Below are positions 51,776-61,556 of a DNA stretch of 64,000 bases, piece by piece. Within the stretch, counting starts at the first letter, position 1. Every line of letters begins with the position of its first letter. The position numbers and the translations under genes were made by a program. A model generated the notes under the pieces. It was not told the DNA's origin, searched no databases, and saw only the letters and a program-made list of their open reading frames with translations. This DNA comes from Limnochorda sp. L945t (GTDB lineage Bacteria; Bacillota; Limnochordia; Limnochordales; Geochordaceae): NCBI RefSeq assembly GCF_035593305.1, contig NZ_CP141615.1:1302001-1366000 (forward strand). Direction: 5' to 3'.

Positions 51776-53515
51776 TGCCCGCACCGCTTGCGCCAGCGCC
51801 CGGCGAAGCGCGATCGGGGAAACCTGGGGCCGGTCGAGCAGCGCGCGCAACCGCCCGAGCTGTTCGCGTGAGAGCAGATCCTGCGCCGCCGCCTCCACCT
51901 GCCGGGCCGCTTGTTCGATCACCAGGCTTGCGGCCACCCGGTGGAGCTCCGGGCCCGCCCGCCCCGAGGATACCCCGGCCGCGGCCAGACGGGCACGCAT
52001 CCACACGCCTTGGGCGGCGTAGAGGGCAATGGCCAGGTCGGCAAGGCGCTCCAGCTTTTCCTGCTCGCTCTCCAGGGCCGTGCCGTGCATCTCCACCACG
52101 ACCGACGCCACGTACAGCACGGCCTGCCTGAGCGCCCGCATCCACGCCGGCGAGGGCAGCCACACCCCGTCGACCCCAGCCCCCCGCTCGGCCGCTTCCG
52201 CCCCCTGGTCGACGGACTGCCGGGCCTCGGCCATGGCGGCGAACAGCGGCACGCCTCCTTTCAGCGCCCTCCGCATCATCGCGTCCGGGATCAGCAGGCG
52301 GTTGATCTCGTTGGTTCCCTCGAAAATACGGTTGATGCGGGCATCACGGTACATCCGGGAGACCGGGTACTCGTTCATGAACCCGTAGCCGCCGTGGATC
52401 TGCAGCGCCTCGTCCACGACGAAGTCCAGGGTCTCGCTCCCGTACACCTTGTTGATGCTGCACTCCACCGCCACCTCGGCCACCGCCCGGCGGGGGTCGC
52501 CGAGAGCGGCCCGGCGCGCCTCCATCAGGCCTGCCGTCCGGTAGACCATGCTCTCCAGCGTGTAGAGCCGGGCCGCCATCTCCGCCAGCTTCTCTCCCAC
52601 CAGGCCGAACTCCGCGATGGGCCGCCCGAATTGCCGCCGTTGCTCGGCATAGGCGGTGGCCACCTCCAGGGCCGCCTTGCCCGAGCCGAGCGAGCCCGCC
52701 GCGAGCTTGAAGCGCCCCACATTGAGCACGCCGAACGCGATGACGTGGCCCCGCCCGATCTCGCCCAGCACGTTTTCCGCCGGCACCCGGACCCCGTCGA
52801 GGTAGACGGCCCGGGTCGAGGAGCCCCGGATGCCGAGCTTGTCCTCCTCCGGCCCCAGGCTCAGGCCGGGGCTCGCCGTCTCTACCAGGAACGCGGTGAA
52901 CTGCTCCCCGTTGACCTTGGCGTAGACCACCATGAGGTCGGCGAACCCGGCATTGGTGATCCACTGCTTTTGGCCCTCGAGCACGAAGCCCCCGTCCACC
53001 GGGGTGGCGCGGCTTTTCCCCGACAGCGCGTCGGACCCCGCCATCGGCTCGGTGAGCGCGTACGCCGCCACTCGCTCGCCGCTCACCAGCGACGGCAGGT
53101 AGCGCGCCTTTTGCTCCGGCGTGCCGAAGATCGCCAGGGGGAGCGTCCCGATCCCCGAGTGCGCCCCGAACGTCACGGCGAAGTCCCCCGTTCGGGCGAT
53201 CTCCTCGGTCACCGCGGCGGCGAACACGCTCCCCAGCCCCGAGCCACCGTACGCCTCTTCCACCTCCACGCCCAGAAGGCCCAGCTCGCCAGCTCGGCGG
53301 AGCAACCCCCGCAGGACGGCCGGGTCGTGCTCGGGATGCGCTCGCATGGCCGGCACGACTTCCTGATCGGCGAACCGGCGCGCCACCTCTGCGATGGGGG
53401 CCACCTCAGCCCTCGCCTGCTCCGGCGTCTGGATGGGCGTGCCCTCTCCCTCCTCCGGGGCCGGGTCGCTGACCAGGAAGCCGGCCCCCTGGAAGAAGCC
53501 GTGCTCCAGACCCAC
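51749..53515 (-). CDS. fadE: acyl-CoA dehydrogenase FadE
   Basis: FAD enzyme of the first beta-oxidation step, 588 aa, the long form also found as FadE in Bacillus. Motifs: YALTEPMAGSDALS, KQWITNAGFADLMVVYAKV, RRQFGRPIAEFGLVGEKLAEMA, and the catalytic-base region YRDARINRIFEGTNEINR. The C-terminal 170 residues are the extra helical domain of this subgroup. It is the third gene of a fadN-fadA-fadE operon, in the Bacillus order. Confidence 0.94.
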   Translation of the reverse strand: MGLEHGFFQGAGFLVSDPAPEEGEGTPIQTPEQARAEVAPIAEVARRFADQEVVPAMRAHPEHDPAVLRGLLRRAGELGLLGVEVEEAYGGSGLGSVFAAAVTEEIARTGDFAVTFGAHSGIGTLPLAIFGTPEQKARYLPSLVSGERVAAYALTEPMAGSDALSGKSRATPVDGGFVLEGQKQWITNAGFADLMVVYAKVNGEQFTAFLVETASPGLSLGPEEDKLGIRGSSTRAVYLDGVRVPAENVLGEIGRGHVIAFGVLNVGRFKLAAGSLGSGKAALEVATAYAEQRRQFGRPIAEFGLVGEKLAEMAARLYTLESMVYRTAGLMEARRAALGDPRRAVAEVAVECSINKVYGSETLDFVVDEALQIHGGYGFMNEYPVSRMYRDARINRIFEGTNEINRLLIPDAMMRRALKGGVPLFAAMAEARQSVDQGAEAAERGAGVDGVWLPSPAWMRALRQAVLYVASVVVEMHGTALESEQEKLERLADLAIALYAAQGVWMRARLAAAGVSSGRAGPELHRVAASLVIEQAARQVEAAAQDLLSREQLGRLRALLDRPQVSPIALRRALAQAVRAAGGYPFEG

Positions 53516-53530
53516 CCTCCCTCTCTCCCT

Positions 53531-54673
53531 TCAAGCGGCTTCGAACAGCCCGGCTGCCCCCATGCCCCCGCCCACGCACATCGTCACCAGCCCCCATCGC
53601 ACCCGGCGCCGGGCCATCTCGTACAGGAGCGTGGCCGTCAGCTTGGCGCCGGTCGCGCCCAGCGGATGCCCGAGGGCAATGGCACCGCCGTTGACGTTGA
53701 CCCGTTCCTCGTCCATCCCGAGCTGCCGGATGACCGCCACGGTCTGGGCGGCAAACGCCTCGTTGAGCTCGACGAGCCCGATCTCGTCCAGGCGCAGGCC
53801 CAGGCGTCTCAACAGCTTCGGCACGGCCTCCACCGGGCCGATCCCCATGATCTCCGGCGGCACCCCTGCCACGGCGAACCCCCGGAAGATCCCGAGCGGC
53901 TCGAGCCCGAGCGCCTCCGCCCGCCGGGACGACATGACGACGACGGCGGCTGCCCCGTCGCTCATCTGGCTCGAGTTGCCGGCCGTCACCGTCCCCCCTT
54001 CGGAAAACGCCGGCTTCAGCGCTGCCAGAGCCTCCATGGACGTATCCCGGCGAACGCCCTCGTCCACCTCGAAGCGGGCGCCGTCCCCCAGCGGCACCGG
54101 TACCGTTTCGTCGCGGAAGGCGCCCGCGTCGATGGCCCGGGCCGCCCGCTGGTGGCTGCGGAGCGCGTAGGCGTCCTGGTCCTCCCGGGACACGCCGTAA
54201 CGGCGGGCGACTTCCTCCGCCGTGTGCCCCATGGCCATGTACACCTCGGGGTAATGCTCGACGAGGTACGGGTTGGGCGAGAACTTGAAGCCGGTCATGG
54301 GGACCCGGCTCATGCTCTCGACTCCGCCCGCCACGACGACGTCGGCAGCCCCGGTCATGATCCGTTCCGCCGCCATGGCGATGGACTGCAGCCCCGATGA
54401 GCAAAACCGGTTGACGGTCATCGCCGGCACGCTGACCGGCAGACCCGCCCGGATGGCAGCGATGCGGGCGACGTTGAGGCCCTGATCCGCTTCGGGCATC
54501 GCGCATCCCAGGATCACGTCGTCGACCTCGGCAGGATCCAGCCCGGGTACCCGCTGCACCGCTTCCCGGATGACCAGGGCCGCCAGTTCGTCGGCCCGCA
54601 TGTCCTTGAGGGCTCCTCGCCGCGCCTTTGCCACCGGCGTGCGCACGGCTGAGACGATCACCGCATCCATCAT
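53531..54673 (-). CDS. fadA: acetyl-CoA acyltransferase (thiolase)
   Basis: Thiolase of 380 aa that closes each beta-oxidation cycle. The acyl-accepting cysteine is in [33 protein letters not shown] and the final active-site CVGGGMGAA are complete. AGGAGG lies 6 bases before the ATG pair at 54673. Confidence 0.95.
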   Translation of the reverse strand: MMDAVIVSAVRTPVAKARRGALKDMRADELAALVIREAVQRVPGLDPAEVDDVILGCAMPEADQGLNVARIAAIRAGLPVSVPAMTVNRFCSSGLQSIAMAAERIMTGAADVVVAGGVESMSRVPMTGFKFSPNPYLVEHYPEVYMAMGHTAEEVARRYGVSREDQDAYALRSHQRAARAIDAGAFRDETVPVPLGDGARFEVDEGVRRDTSMEALAALKPAFSEGGTVTAGNSSQMSDGAAAVVVMSSRRAEALGLEPLGIFRGFAVAGVPPEIMGIGPVEAVPKLLRRLGLRLDEIGLVELNEAFAAQTVAVIRQLGMDEERVNVNGGAIALGHPLGATGAKLTATLLYEMARRRVRWGLVTMCVGGGMGAAGLFEAA

Positions 54674-54709
54674 GGCCGTCGTCCTCCTCTCTGTCGCGGC
54701 AAGCCCGTT

Positions 54710-57076
54710 TCAGTTGCGAAGCGGGCGCCCGGTGGTCAGCACGTGCTCGATCCGCTGCTGCGTCTTCTCCTGGCCCAACAGCCAGAGGAAGGCCTCCCGC
54801 TCGAGGTCGAGCAGGGCCTGCTCGGTGAGGGGCGTGCCGGCGGGCACGTCCCCTCCGCACATGACGTGGGCGAGCCGGCGGGCGATCTGCACGTCGTGAT
54901 CGCTGATGCGGTTGGCGCGCCGGGCATCGAGGGCCCCGGCCACGAGCGCCGCGCGCACGTCCCGGCCCGGTGCGGCAATGGGGGCCGGCACCGCGGGCGT
55001 GTAGGCGGCCTCTTCCATACGCAGCGCCCTTTGCTTCGCGTGGAACAGCAAGGCCGCCCGGTCCGCGATCACGTCGTCGCAGGCTCGCAGCCACCCCAGC
55101 TCGCGCGCGTGGTAGGCGCTCGTCGAGACCGTGGCCTGGGCGATCACCTCGAACAGCCACGCCACCAGCGGCTGCGGATCGAAGGCCTTTCCCTCGGGAA
55201 GGCGCGCCAGGGTGCGTACCAGGGCCTCTTTGGTCCCTCCCCCGGCGGGGATGAGGCCGACCCCCGTTTCGACGAGGCCGATGTAACTCTCGACAGCCGC
55301 CACCACGGCCGGGGCGTGGAGCACCATCTCCGCGCCGCCGCCGAGCGTCCGGCCCGCGACGGCGACGACCACCGGCGAAGGCGCGTACTTGATGGCCATG
55401 TTGAGCCGCTGGAAGCGGGCCACCGCCCGTTCGACCTGATCCCACTGTCCCGACCGGGCGCCCACCAGCAAGGCGAACAGGTTGGCGCCCACCGAGAAGT
55501 CCGGCCCGTCGTTGAACACGACCAACCCCCGCCACCGGCTCCCGAGCTCCGACAGCGCTTGCTCGGCCGCCTCGATCAAGGCGTCGTCGATGGCCGCCTT
55601 CGGGGGGTGCATCTCCAGGGCGGCCACGTCGTCACCCAGGTCCCACAACGTCGCGCTCGGGCCCGTCCGGACCCGGGCTCCGGCGGCCTCGAGCGCTGCG
55701 AGCCGCAGGTGCTCGCGTACCCTCTTCACCTCGACGTGGCGGCCCTGGCCGTCGAGCACTTCGCGGCCGCCGGACCGGTAGAAGGCCGGCGCTGGCGACG
55801 CCAGGAGCTGCTTCACCAGCGGGGGCAGGCTCTTCCCCTCCGACTCGAGCCTGCCGGCCAGCTGGACGACGCCCAGCCGATCCCATACCTCGAAGGGCCC
55901 CTGCTCCCATGAAAAGCCGTCCCGCATGGCCGCATCCACGTCCGCGGCGGTGTAAGCGATCTCAGGAAGCTTCGCGGCGCAAAAGCGCAGCACGGGCCCC
56001 AGTACCGCCCAGGCGAACCGGGACGCCGGGTCGTCGCCGGAGAGCAACACCCTCAGCCGCTCGCCGGGCGGCGCCGCCATCGCCCGGTCGACGGAATCGA
56101 AGCGGGCCTCCCGCCGCGGCCGGTACTCCAGGCTCTCCCAGTCCAGTACCTCGATGGCCCGCCCGTCGCCTTTCCCGGATCGCCGGTAAAACCCGGCGCC
56201 TGCCTTCTCTCCGAGCAATCCCCGGCGGACCATGGCCTCCACCACGGGCGGGGGCTGGAGCAACGCCCGCTCGTCGGGATCGTCCGTGCGGGAACGCCCC
56301 GTCCGGAGGACATGGAGGTACGTGTCGAGCCCCACCAGATCCAGGGTGCGGAAGGTGGCGCTCTTGGGACGGCCCATCACGGGCCCCGTCACGAGATCGA
56401 CCTCCTCCACGGACAGACCCCACTCCTGCATCGCTCGAAAGGCTACCTGCAGTGCGAAGATGCCGACACGGTTGCCGATGAAGTTGGGTGTATCTTTCGC
56501 CAGGACGGGCCGCTTGCCGAGGAAGCGGCGCAACCATTCCACGACCTGCTCGACCCGCTCCGGATCGGTGTCGGCCGTGGCGATCACCTCGACCAGGGGC
56601 AGGTAGCGCGGCGGATTGAAGAAATGCAGGCCCATGAACCGCCGCCGGAAGCCCTCCGACCGCCCCGCCACCTGCTCGGCGACGGAGAGCCCGGACGTGT
56701 TGCTGGCGACGACCGCGTGGGGAGCGACGTAAGGTTCCACCCTGGCCCACAGAGCCTGCTTCGCCCCCAGGTCCTCCACGATGGCCTCGATGACCAGATC
56801 CACGTCACGCAGGCGGCCGAGGTCGTCATCCACGTTGCCCGGCCGGATGCGTTGGGCTGCGCTGGCCGTGGCGAGCGCGGGTGGGCGCATCTGGCCGAGC
56901 CTGCGAACGCCCTCCCGGGCGAGCCGGCTCCGGTCCGGACCCTCGACCGCCAGGTCCAGCAGTTCGCAAGGAATGCCCAGGCTGGCCAGCCAGCCGGCAA
57001 TCTGGGCGCCCATGACCCCCGCTCCGATGACCGCAGCCTTTCGGACGCGCAAAGGGCGAGCCGACAGCGTGCTCAC
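54710..57076 (-). CDS. fadN: 3-hydroxyacyl-CoA dehydrogenase/enoyl-CoA hydratase FadN
   Basis: Bifunctional beta-oxidation enzyme, 788 aa from the GTG at 57076 (GAGG 6 bases upstream; length close to Bacillus FadN). The NAD domain comes first: AVIGAGVMGAQIAGWLASLG, ASNTSGLSV, FMGLHFFNPPRYLPLVE. The crotonase-type domain is C-terminal (FSVGANLFALL; GRTLGGGAEMVLH; GLVETGVGLIPAGGGTKEAL). An ATG at 57112 would add 12 residues. First gene of the fad operon; divergent from comB. Confidence 0.93.
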   Translation of the reverse strand: MSTLSARPLRVRKAAVIGAGVMGAQIAGWLASLGIPCELLDLAVEGPDRSRLAREGVRRLGQMRPPALATASAAQRIRPGNVDDDLGRLRDVDLVIEAIVEDLGAKQALWARVEPYVAPHAVVASNTSGLSVAEQVAGRSEGFRRRFMGLHFFNPPRYLPLVEVIATADTDPERVEQVVEWLRRFLGKRPVLAKDTPNFIGNRVGIFALQVAFRAMQEWGLSVEEVDLVTGPVMGRPKSATFRTLDLVGLDTYLHVLRTGRSRTDDPDERALLQPPPVVEAMVRRGLLGEKAGAGFYRRSGKGDGRAIEVLDWESLEYRPRREARFDSVDRAMAAPPGERLRVLLSGDDPASRFAWAVLGPVLRFCAAKLPEIAYTAADVDAAMRDGFSWEQGPFEVWDRLGVVQLAGRLESEGKSLPPLVKQLLASPAPAFYRSGGREVLDGQGRHVEVKRVREHLRLAALEAAGARVRTGPSATLWDLGDDVAALEMHPPKAAIDDALIEAAEQALSELGSRWRGLVVFNDGPDFSVGANLFALLVGARSGQWDQVERAVARFQRLNMAIKYAPSPVVVAVAGRTLGGGAEMVLHAPAVVAAVESYIGLVETGVGLIPAGGGTKEALVRTLARLPEGKAFDPQPLVAWLFEVIAQATVSTSAYHARELGWLRACDDVIADRAALLFHAKQRALRMEEAAYTPAVPAPIAAPGRDVRAALVAGALDARRANRISDHDVQIARRLAHVMCGGDVPAGTPLTEQALLDLEREAFLWLLGQEKTQQRIEHVLTTGRPLRN

Positions 57077-57142
57077 CGGGGACCTCACCTCCGTTCTGGC
57101 ATTCACAATCATTCGCTAATTTCCGGCCCATCCCTGGCCGCG

Positions 57143-57151
57143 TGATATAAT
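57143..57151 (+). promoter_or_regulatory. extended -10 promoter upstream of comB
   Basis: TG-A-TATAAT is a perfect extended -10 element; no -35 is visible. Transcription would start near 57158, leaving almost no leader before the ATG at 57164. Confidence 0.55.
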
Positions 57152-57163
57152 GCCGCCCGTGAG

Positions 57164-57898
57164 ATGCGGCCGCCGGATGGGAGCGTGGCGAGTGCCGTGG
57201 AGATCCGCCGGGCCCGTCTCCTGGAAGGAGCCCGGAGCGCCGAGGGAGTCGTGGTCATCATCGACGTCCTGCGCGCCTTTTCAGTGGCAGCCTATGCCGC
57301 CGCCCTGGGGGCCCGGCCCCTGGTGGCCGTCGCGCACCGAGATCAGGCCCTGGCCCTGAGGGAGCGCCACCCGCAGGCGGTGCTCTCGGGGGAGGCGGGC
57401 GGGTGGCCGCTGCCGGGTTTCGACTTCGGCAATTCGCCGGGAGAGCTGTTGAGGGCAGTCGCCCGGGGCCGGTCGCTGCGCGGGCGCCCTTTCATCCAGC
57501 GCACGAGCTCGGGAACGCAGGGGGTGACCCTGGCGACTCGCGCTCGCCACGTCTTCGCCGCCTCCTTCGTAAACGCGCCGGCTACCGCCTCCGCCATTCG
57601 CAAGCTTCGCCCCGACGTGGTCACGCTCGTGGCCATGGGCGTCTTGGGCGACGTGCCGGCGGAAGAGGACGAGATGTGCGCCGAGGCGCTCGAAACCCTC
57701 TTGCGGGGAGCCGAATGGTCGCCGCACCGGCTGGCCGGCCTGGCCGCCGGGCCCCGGGTCGGCGGGATCCTGCGGGGGGAGCTTCCCTACCTTCCGGCGT
57801 GGGACGTGGGGCTGTGCCTGGCTTACGGCTTGTTCCCGTTCGCCTTGCGGGCCCGGCGCGCCGGGGATGCCGTCTTCCTGCGGCCCGTCTGGGTATGA
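57164..57898 (+). CDS. ComB family 2-phosphosulfolactate phosphatase-like protein
   Basis: The 244-aa protein has the ComB pattern: VVIIDVLRAFSVAAYAAALGA, LSGEAGGWPLPGFDFGNSP, RTSSGTQGV and SFVNAPATA. ComB enzymes release phosphate from 2-phosphosulfolactate, in coenzyme M synthesis in methanogens and in sulfolactate production in Bacillus spores. No comA or other pathway gene is nearby, so the substrate is open. The start is uncertain: ATG 57164 (near leaderless), or GTG 57185 or 57197 after GGGAG. Confidence 0.8.
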   Translation: MRPPDGSVASAVEIRRARLLEGARSAEGVVVIIDVLRAFSVAAYAAALGARPLVAVAHRDQALALRERHPQAVLSGEAGGWPLPGFDFGNSPGELLRAVARGRSLRGRPFIQRTSSGTQGVTLATRARHVFAASFVNAPATASAIRKLRPDVVTLVAMGVLGDVPAEEDEMCAEALETLLRGAEWSPHRLAGLAAGPRVGGILRGELPYLPAWDVGLCLAYGLFPFALRARRAGDAVFLRPVWV

Positions 57899-57941
57899 CC
57901 ACCCGCCGGGGAGGCTCCGAGGCCTCCTTGACCCGCGCTCG

Positions 57942-60005
57942 TTACCCCGCCTGCTTTCCCGCTGCCTCCCGGACGGCGGCCAGGACGCGCTCTTTCGTAA
58001 GGCCGACCTCCTGGGCCGCCTGGGCAGCCGGAGCGCTCAACCCGAACCGTTCGACCCCGACGAACCGCCCGGCAGGGCCCGCCAGCCAGCCCCACCCGGC
58101 GCGCACCCCGGCCTCCACGATCACGCGAGGCGCGGGCGCTGCCAGCAGGCGCTCCCGCCTTTCGGGCGGCATCGCGATGAAGCGTTCCCGGCAGGGTACG
58201 GAAACCACCCGGGCCCGGATCCCTTCGGCTTGCGCCGATCGGGCCGCATCCAGGGCCAGGGAGACCTCGCTGCCGGTGGCGACCAGCGTGACGTCGACGG
58301 GCCCGCCGCCTGCCTCCCACAGCACGTAGGCGCCCTCTTTCACCCCTTGTCGCTGCCGGGTCGCTCCGTCGGGCCCCTCGAGGGGGAGCACCGGCACGTC
58401 CTGGCGCGTCAGCACGAGGGCACTCGGCCCATCGCGCCGCTCGATGGCCGCCAGGTACGCCGCCGCCGTCTCGCGGGCGTCTGCCGGCCGCCACACCTCG
58501 AGTTGCGGGATGGCCCTCAAGGCGTCCAGGTGCTCCACCGGCTGGTGGGTCGGGCCGTCCTCTCCTACCCAGACCGAATCGTGGGTGAAGACGAACAGCA
58601 CCGGTAGCCGCATCATGGCCGCGAGGCGGATGGGCGGCCGCATATAATCCGAGAAGACGAGGAACGTGCTGCCGAACGGGCGTACCCCGCCGTGCAGCGC
58701 CATCCCGTTGAGGATGGCACCCATCGCGTGCTCCCGCACCCCGAAGTGCAGGTTGCGCCCTTCGAACTGCCCGGCCTGCACGGAGCCCTTTCCGTCGAGG
58801 TACGTCCGGGTGGAGGGGGCAAGATCCGCCGATCCCCCCACGAGGTAAGGCAGGCGCTCGGCCACGGCGTTGAGGACTTTGCCGCCGGCGACCCGGGTCG
58901 AGACGGGCTTTTGCTCGACGAAGGCGGGCAAGGCTTCGACCAGATCCTCCGGCACCTCCAGCGACCAGGCCTCGTCCCATTGCCGGCGCAGCTCAGGGTG
59001 GCTGGCCGACCACTGCTCCCACAGGCGCTGCCAGGTCTCCGCTTGCTTTCTCCAGGCCTTGCGCCGTTCGTCGAAGTAGCGGTAGACCTCCGCGGGCACC
59101 TCGAAGGCGCGATCCGGGTCCCAGCCCAGCCGGCGTTTCAGTGCCGCGACGGCCTCGCGCCCCAGCGGTGCCCCGTGCGCCTCCGCCTGGTCTTGCTTCT
59201 CGCTCTTGTAGGCGATGTGGGTGCGCGCCACGATGAGCTTGGGCGCCGAGACATCCGATACGGCCCACCGTATGGCCGCTCGAAGCGCCCCGAGGTCGTG
59301 CCCGTCGACGGCGGCCACGTGCCACCCGTACGCCTCGAAGCGCTTGGCCACGTCCTCGGTGAAGGCGAGCTCCGTCGTCCCCTCGATGGAGATGCGGTTT
59401 TGGTCGTAGATGACGATGAGCTTGCCCAGGCGCAGGTGCCCGGCCAGGGAAGCCGCCTCCGACGAGACGCCCTCCATGAGGTCTCCGTCGCCGGCCAGCA
59501 CCCAGGTCCGGTGGTCCACCACGGCGAGGCCTGGCCGGTTGAACCGCCGGGCCAGCATCGCCTCCACGAGGGCCATCCCGACCGCGTTGCCGAAGCCCTG
59601 TCCGAGCGGGCCCGTGGTCGTCTCCACCCCCGGCGTGAGCCCGTACTCGGGATGCCCCGGAGTGAGCGAATGGAGCTGGCGGAACCTCCGGAGCTCCTCG
59701 AGGCCGAGCGCGTACCCGCTGAGGTGGAGCAGGCTGTACAGCAGCATCGAGCCATGGCCCGCCGACAGGACGAAGCGATCCCGATCCGGCCAGGCCGGCC
59801 AAGCCGGATCGTGGCGCAGCCACTCCCCGAACAGCACGGCCCCGATCTCGGCGCACCCGAGCGGCAAGCCGGGGTGGCCGGAACGGGCCGCCTCGATGGC
59901 GTCCACGGCCAGGACCCGGACCGTGTCGGCCACTTTGGAAAGGATGGCGTCGTCTACGCTGCTCACGGTAGAAGAAATGACATGCATCCCGGTCACGCTC
60001 CCCAT
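57942..60005 (-). CDS. tkt: transketolase
   Basis: Thiamine-diphosphate enzyme of the pentose phosphate pathway, 687 aa. [28 protein letters not shown], the ThDP motif GDGDLMEG to [26 protein letters not shown] and TGSEVSLAL are present. The ATG at 60005 lacks a good ribosome-binding site and overlaps the -35 of the divergent operon. The ATG at 59987, 10 bases after GGGGAG, is a likely alternative (681 aa). Confidence 0.95.
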   Translation of the reverse strand: MGSVTGMHVISSTVSSVDDAILSKVADTVRVLAVDAIEAARSGHPGLPLGCAEIGAVLFGEWLRHDPAWPAWPDRDRFVLSAGHGSMLLYSLLHLSGYALGLEELRRFRQLHSLTPGHPEYGLTPGVETTTGPLGQGFGNAVGMALVEAMLARRFNRPGLAVVDHRTWVLAGDGDLMEGVSSEAASLAGHLRLGKLIVIYDQNRISIEGTTELAFTEDVAKRFEAYGWHVAAVDGHDLGALRAAIRWAVSDVSAPKLIVARTHIAYKSEKQDQAEAHGAPLGREAVAALKRRLGWDPDRAFEVPAEVYRYFDERRKAWRKQAETWQRLWEQWSASHPELRRQWDEAWSLEVPEDLVEALPAFVEQKPVSTRVAGGKVLNAVAERLPYLVGGSADLAPSTRTYLDGKGSVQAGQFEGRNLHFGVREHAMGAILNGMALHGGVRPFGSTFLVFSDYMRPPIRLAAMMRLPVLFVFTHDSVWVGEDGPTHQPVEHLDALRAIPQLEVWRPADARETAAAYLAAIERRDGPSALVLTRQDVPVLPLEGPDGATRQRQGVKEGAYVLWEAGGGPVDVTLVATGSEVSLALDAARSAQAEGIRARVVSVPCRERFIAMPPERRERLLAAPAPRVIVEAGVRAGWGWLAGPAGRFVGVERFGLSAPAAQAAQEVGLTKERVLAAVREAAGKQAG

Positions 60006-60033
60006 TGGCAGCCGTGAGGGCTCCCGCTAAAAT
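60005..60033 (+). promoter_or_regulatory. sigma-A promoter of the acd operon
   Basis: TTGGCA (60005-60010), exactly 17 bases, TAAAAT (60028-60033). Transcription would start near 60040, about 85 bases before the TTG of the alpha subunit gene. Confidence 0.6.
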
Positions 60034-60125
60034 GGCTCATGGGAACCGGCGTCCACCCGTTTCGCCGGCGGGTCCCAAGCCGAGGCACCCGCTCGCCCCC
60101 CGAGTCGGAGAGGGGGTCGGACAGG

Positions 60126-61556
60126 TTGCTCATCCACCAGCTGTTGTCGCCTCGTACCATCGCCGTCGTGGGCGCGTCGCCCAACCCCAGCAAGATTGGC
60201 CACATCATCTTCCGGCACCTGCTCAAGAGCCGCGCCCGAGTCTATCCCGTCCATCCCTCCGCTACTCGTATCCTCGATCAGAGCGTCTGGCCGTCCATCC
60301 GGTCGCTCCCGGAGCCCGTCGAGCTGGCCGTGCTGGCGACGCCCGCTGCCACCGTGCCGGAGCTCGTCGAGGAGTGCGTCGCTTGCGGCGTCGGGGTCGT
60401 CATCCCCATCGCCGGCGGGTTCGGCGAGACCGGACCGGAGGGCCGAAAGCTCGAAGCCCGCATGAAAGCGGCCATCCGGGGTTCGTCCACTCGCCTGCTC
60501 GGGCCCAACACGCTCGGAGTTATCAACCCCGCTTACGCACTCGACACCTTTTTCCTCCCCGATGATCGGCTCGACCGGCCGGGGCCCGGCTCCATCGCCC
60601 TGCTCTCCCAAAGCGGCGCCGTCGGCGTCACCCTGGTCGCCACGGCAGCGGCCATGGGGGCCGGCATCTCGTGCTTCGTCGGGCTCGGTAACCGGCTGGA
60701 CATCGGGGAGGCGGAGCTGGTACGGGAGCTGGCCCGTCCCGGTAGCGGCACGTCTGTGATCGGTCTCTACCTGGAGAGCTTCGGCAACGGGCCTGCCTTC
60801 GTGGAGGCATGCCGCGAGGTGGCCGGCGAGACCCCGGTCGTACTCTTGAAGGCCGGGCGGACCGCGACGGGCGCGCGGGCGGCCTCCCTGCACACCGGAT
60901 CCATGGCCGGCCCCGATCGGGTCGTCGACGGCGTGCTGCGCCAGTACGGCGTCTGGAGGGTTTTCGACGACCTGGAGCTGGTCGACACCTGCCTGGCGCT
61001 CTCCTTGGTACGCCGCTCTCCCCTGAGCTCGACCCGGGTGGCCGTGCTGACGTGCGCCGGGGGCCAGGGGGTCATGCTGACCGACTACATCGAATCGACG
61101 ACGCGCGGCGTGGGGCTGTCGATGGCGCAGCTCTCCGAGGGCACGCGTTTGCGCTTGAAAGAGATAATCCCCACGTTCGCAAGCTCCGCCAACCCCGTCG
61201 ACCTGACGGGCGAGGCGTCACCGCCCATGTACGAGGCGGCGCTCCAGGCGGTGCTGGAGGACGCGGGCGTCGACGCCGTGCTGGCCAGCGTCGTGCTCCA
61301 GTTGCCCCACATGGACGACGGCGTGCTGGAGGCGATCGCCCGGCAGGCGGCTCGTTACGGCAAGCCGGTCGTCGCCGCTCTCATCGGGCCCAAGGACACC
61401 CAGGCGCCTTTCCGGGCGCTGGTGGGCATGGGAGTGCCGGCCTACCCCTCGCTCTGGCGTGCGGTACGCGCGCTGGCCGCCGTCTTGCGGTATCCCCAGC
61501 TCGCGGCCCGGGCCCGGCGGGCGCGCGATCTTGCTCGAATAGGAGGCACGCGATGA
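60126..61556 (+). CDS. ADP-forming acyl-CoA synthetase, alpha subunit
   Basis: CoA-binding and ligase part of an NDP-forming acetyl/acyl-CoA synthetase, which makes ATP from an acyl-CoA. The 476-aa product has a Rossmann CoA domain (TIAVVGASPNPSKIGHIIF; LLGPNTLGVINP), ALLSQSGAVGVTL, and the phospho-histidine segment SLHTGSMAG, then a ligase-CoA domain. I chose the TTG at 60126 (AGGGGG 9 bases upstream); the frame upstream is arginine-rich and not conserved. Substrate cannot be read from sequence. The stop overlaps the beta gene (ATGA). Confidence 0.87.
   Translation: MLIHQLLSPRTIAVVGASPNPSKIGHIIFRHLLKSRARVYPVHPSATRILDQSVWPSIRSLPEPVELAVLATPAATVPELVEECVACGVGVVIPIAGGFGETGPEGRKLEARMKAAIRGSSTRLLGPNTLGVINPAYALDTFFLPDDRLDRPGPGSIALLSQSGAVGVTLVATAAAMGAGISCFVGLGNRLDIGEAELVRELARPGSGTSVIGLYLESFGNGPAFVEACREVAGETPVVLLKAGRTATGARAASLHTGSMAGPDRVVDGVLRQYGVWRVFDDLELVDTCLALSLVRRSPLSSTRVAVLTCAGGQGVMLTDYIESTTRGVGLSMAQLSEGTRLRLKEIIPTFASSANPVDLTGEASPPMYEAALQAVLEDAGVDAVLASVVLQLPHMDDGVLEAIARQAARYGKPVVAALIGPKDTQAPFRALVGMGVPAYPSLWRAVRALAAVLRYPQLAARARRARDLARIGGTR

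Noticed and set aside
51911-54400. 829-codon open frame antisense to fadE and fadA
   Set aside because: Same GC effect; low-complexity His/Arg/Pro/Ala sequence opposite two well-conserved enzymes.
57090-57115. FadR-like operator upstream of fadN
   Set aside because: GAATG occurs twice as a direct repeat, but the inverted AATGA/TCATT layout of Firmicute FadR sites is not there.
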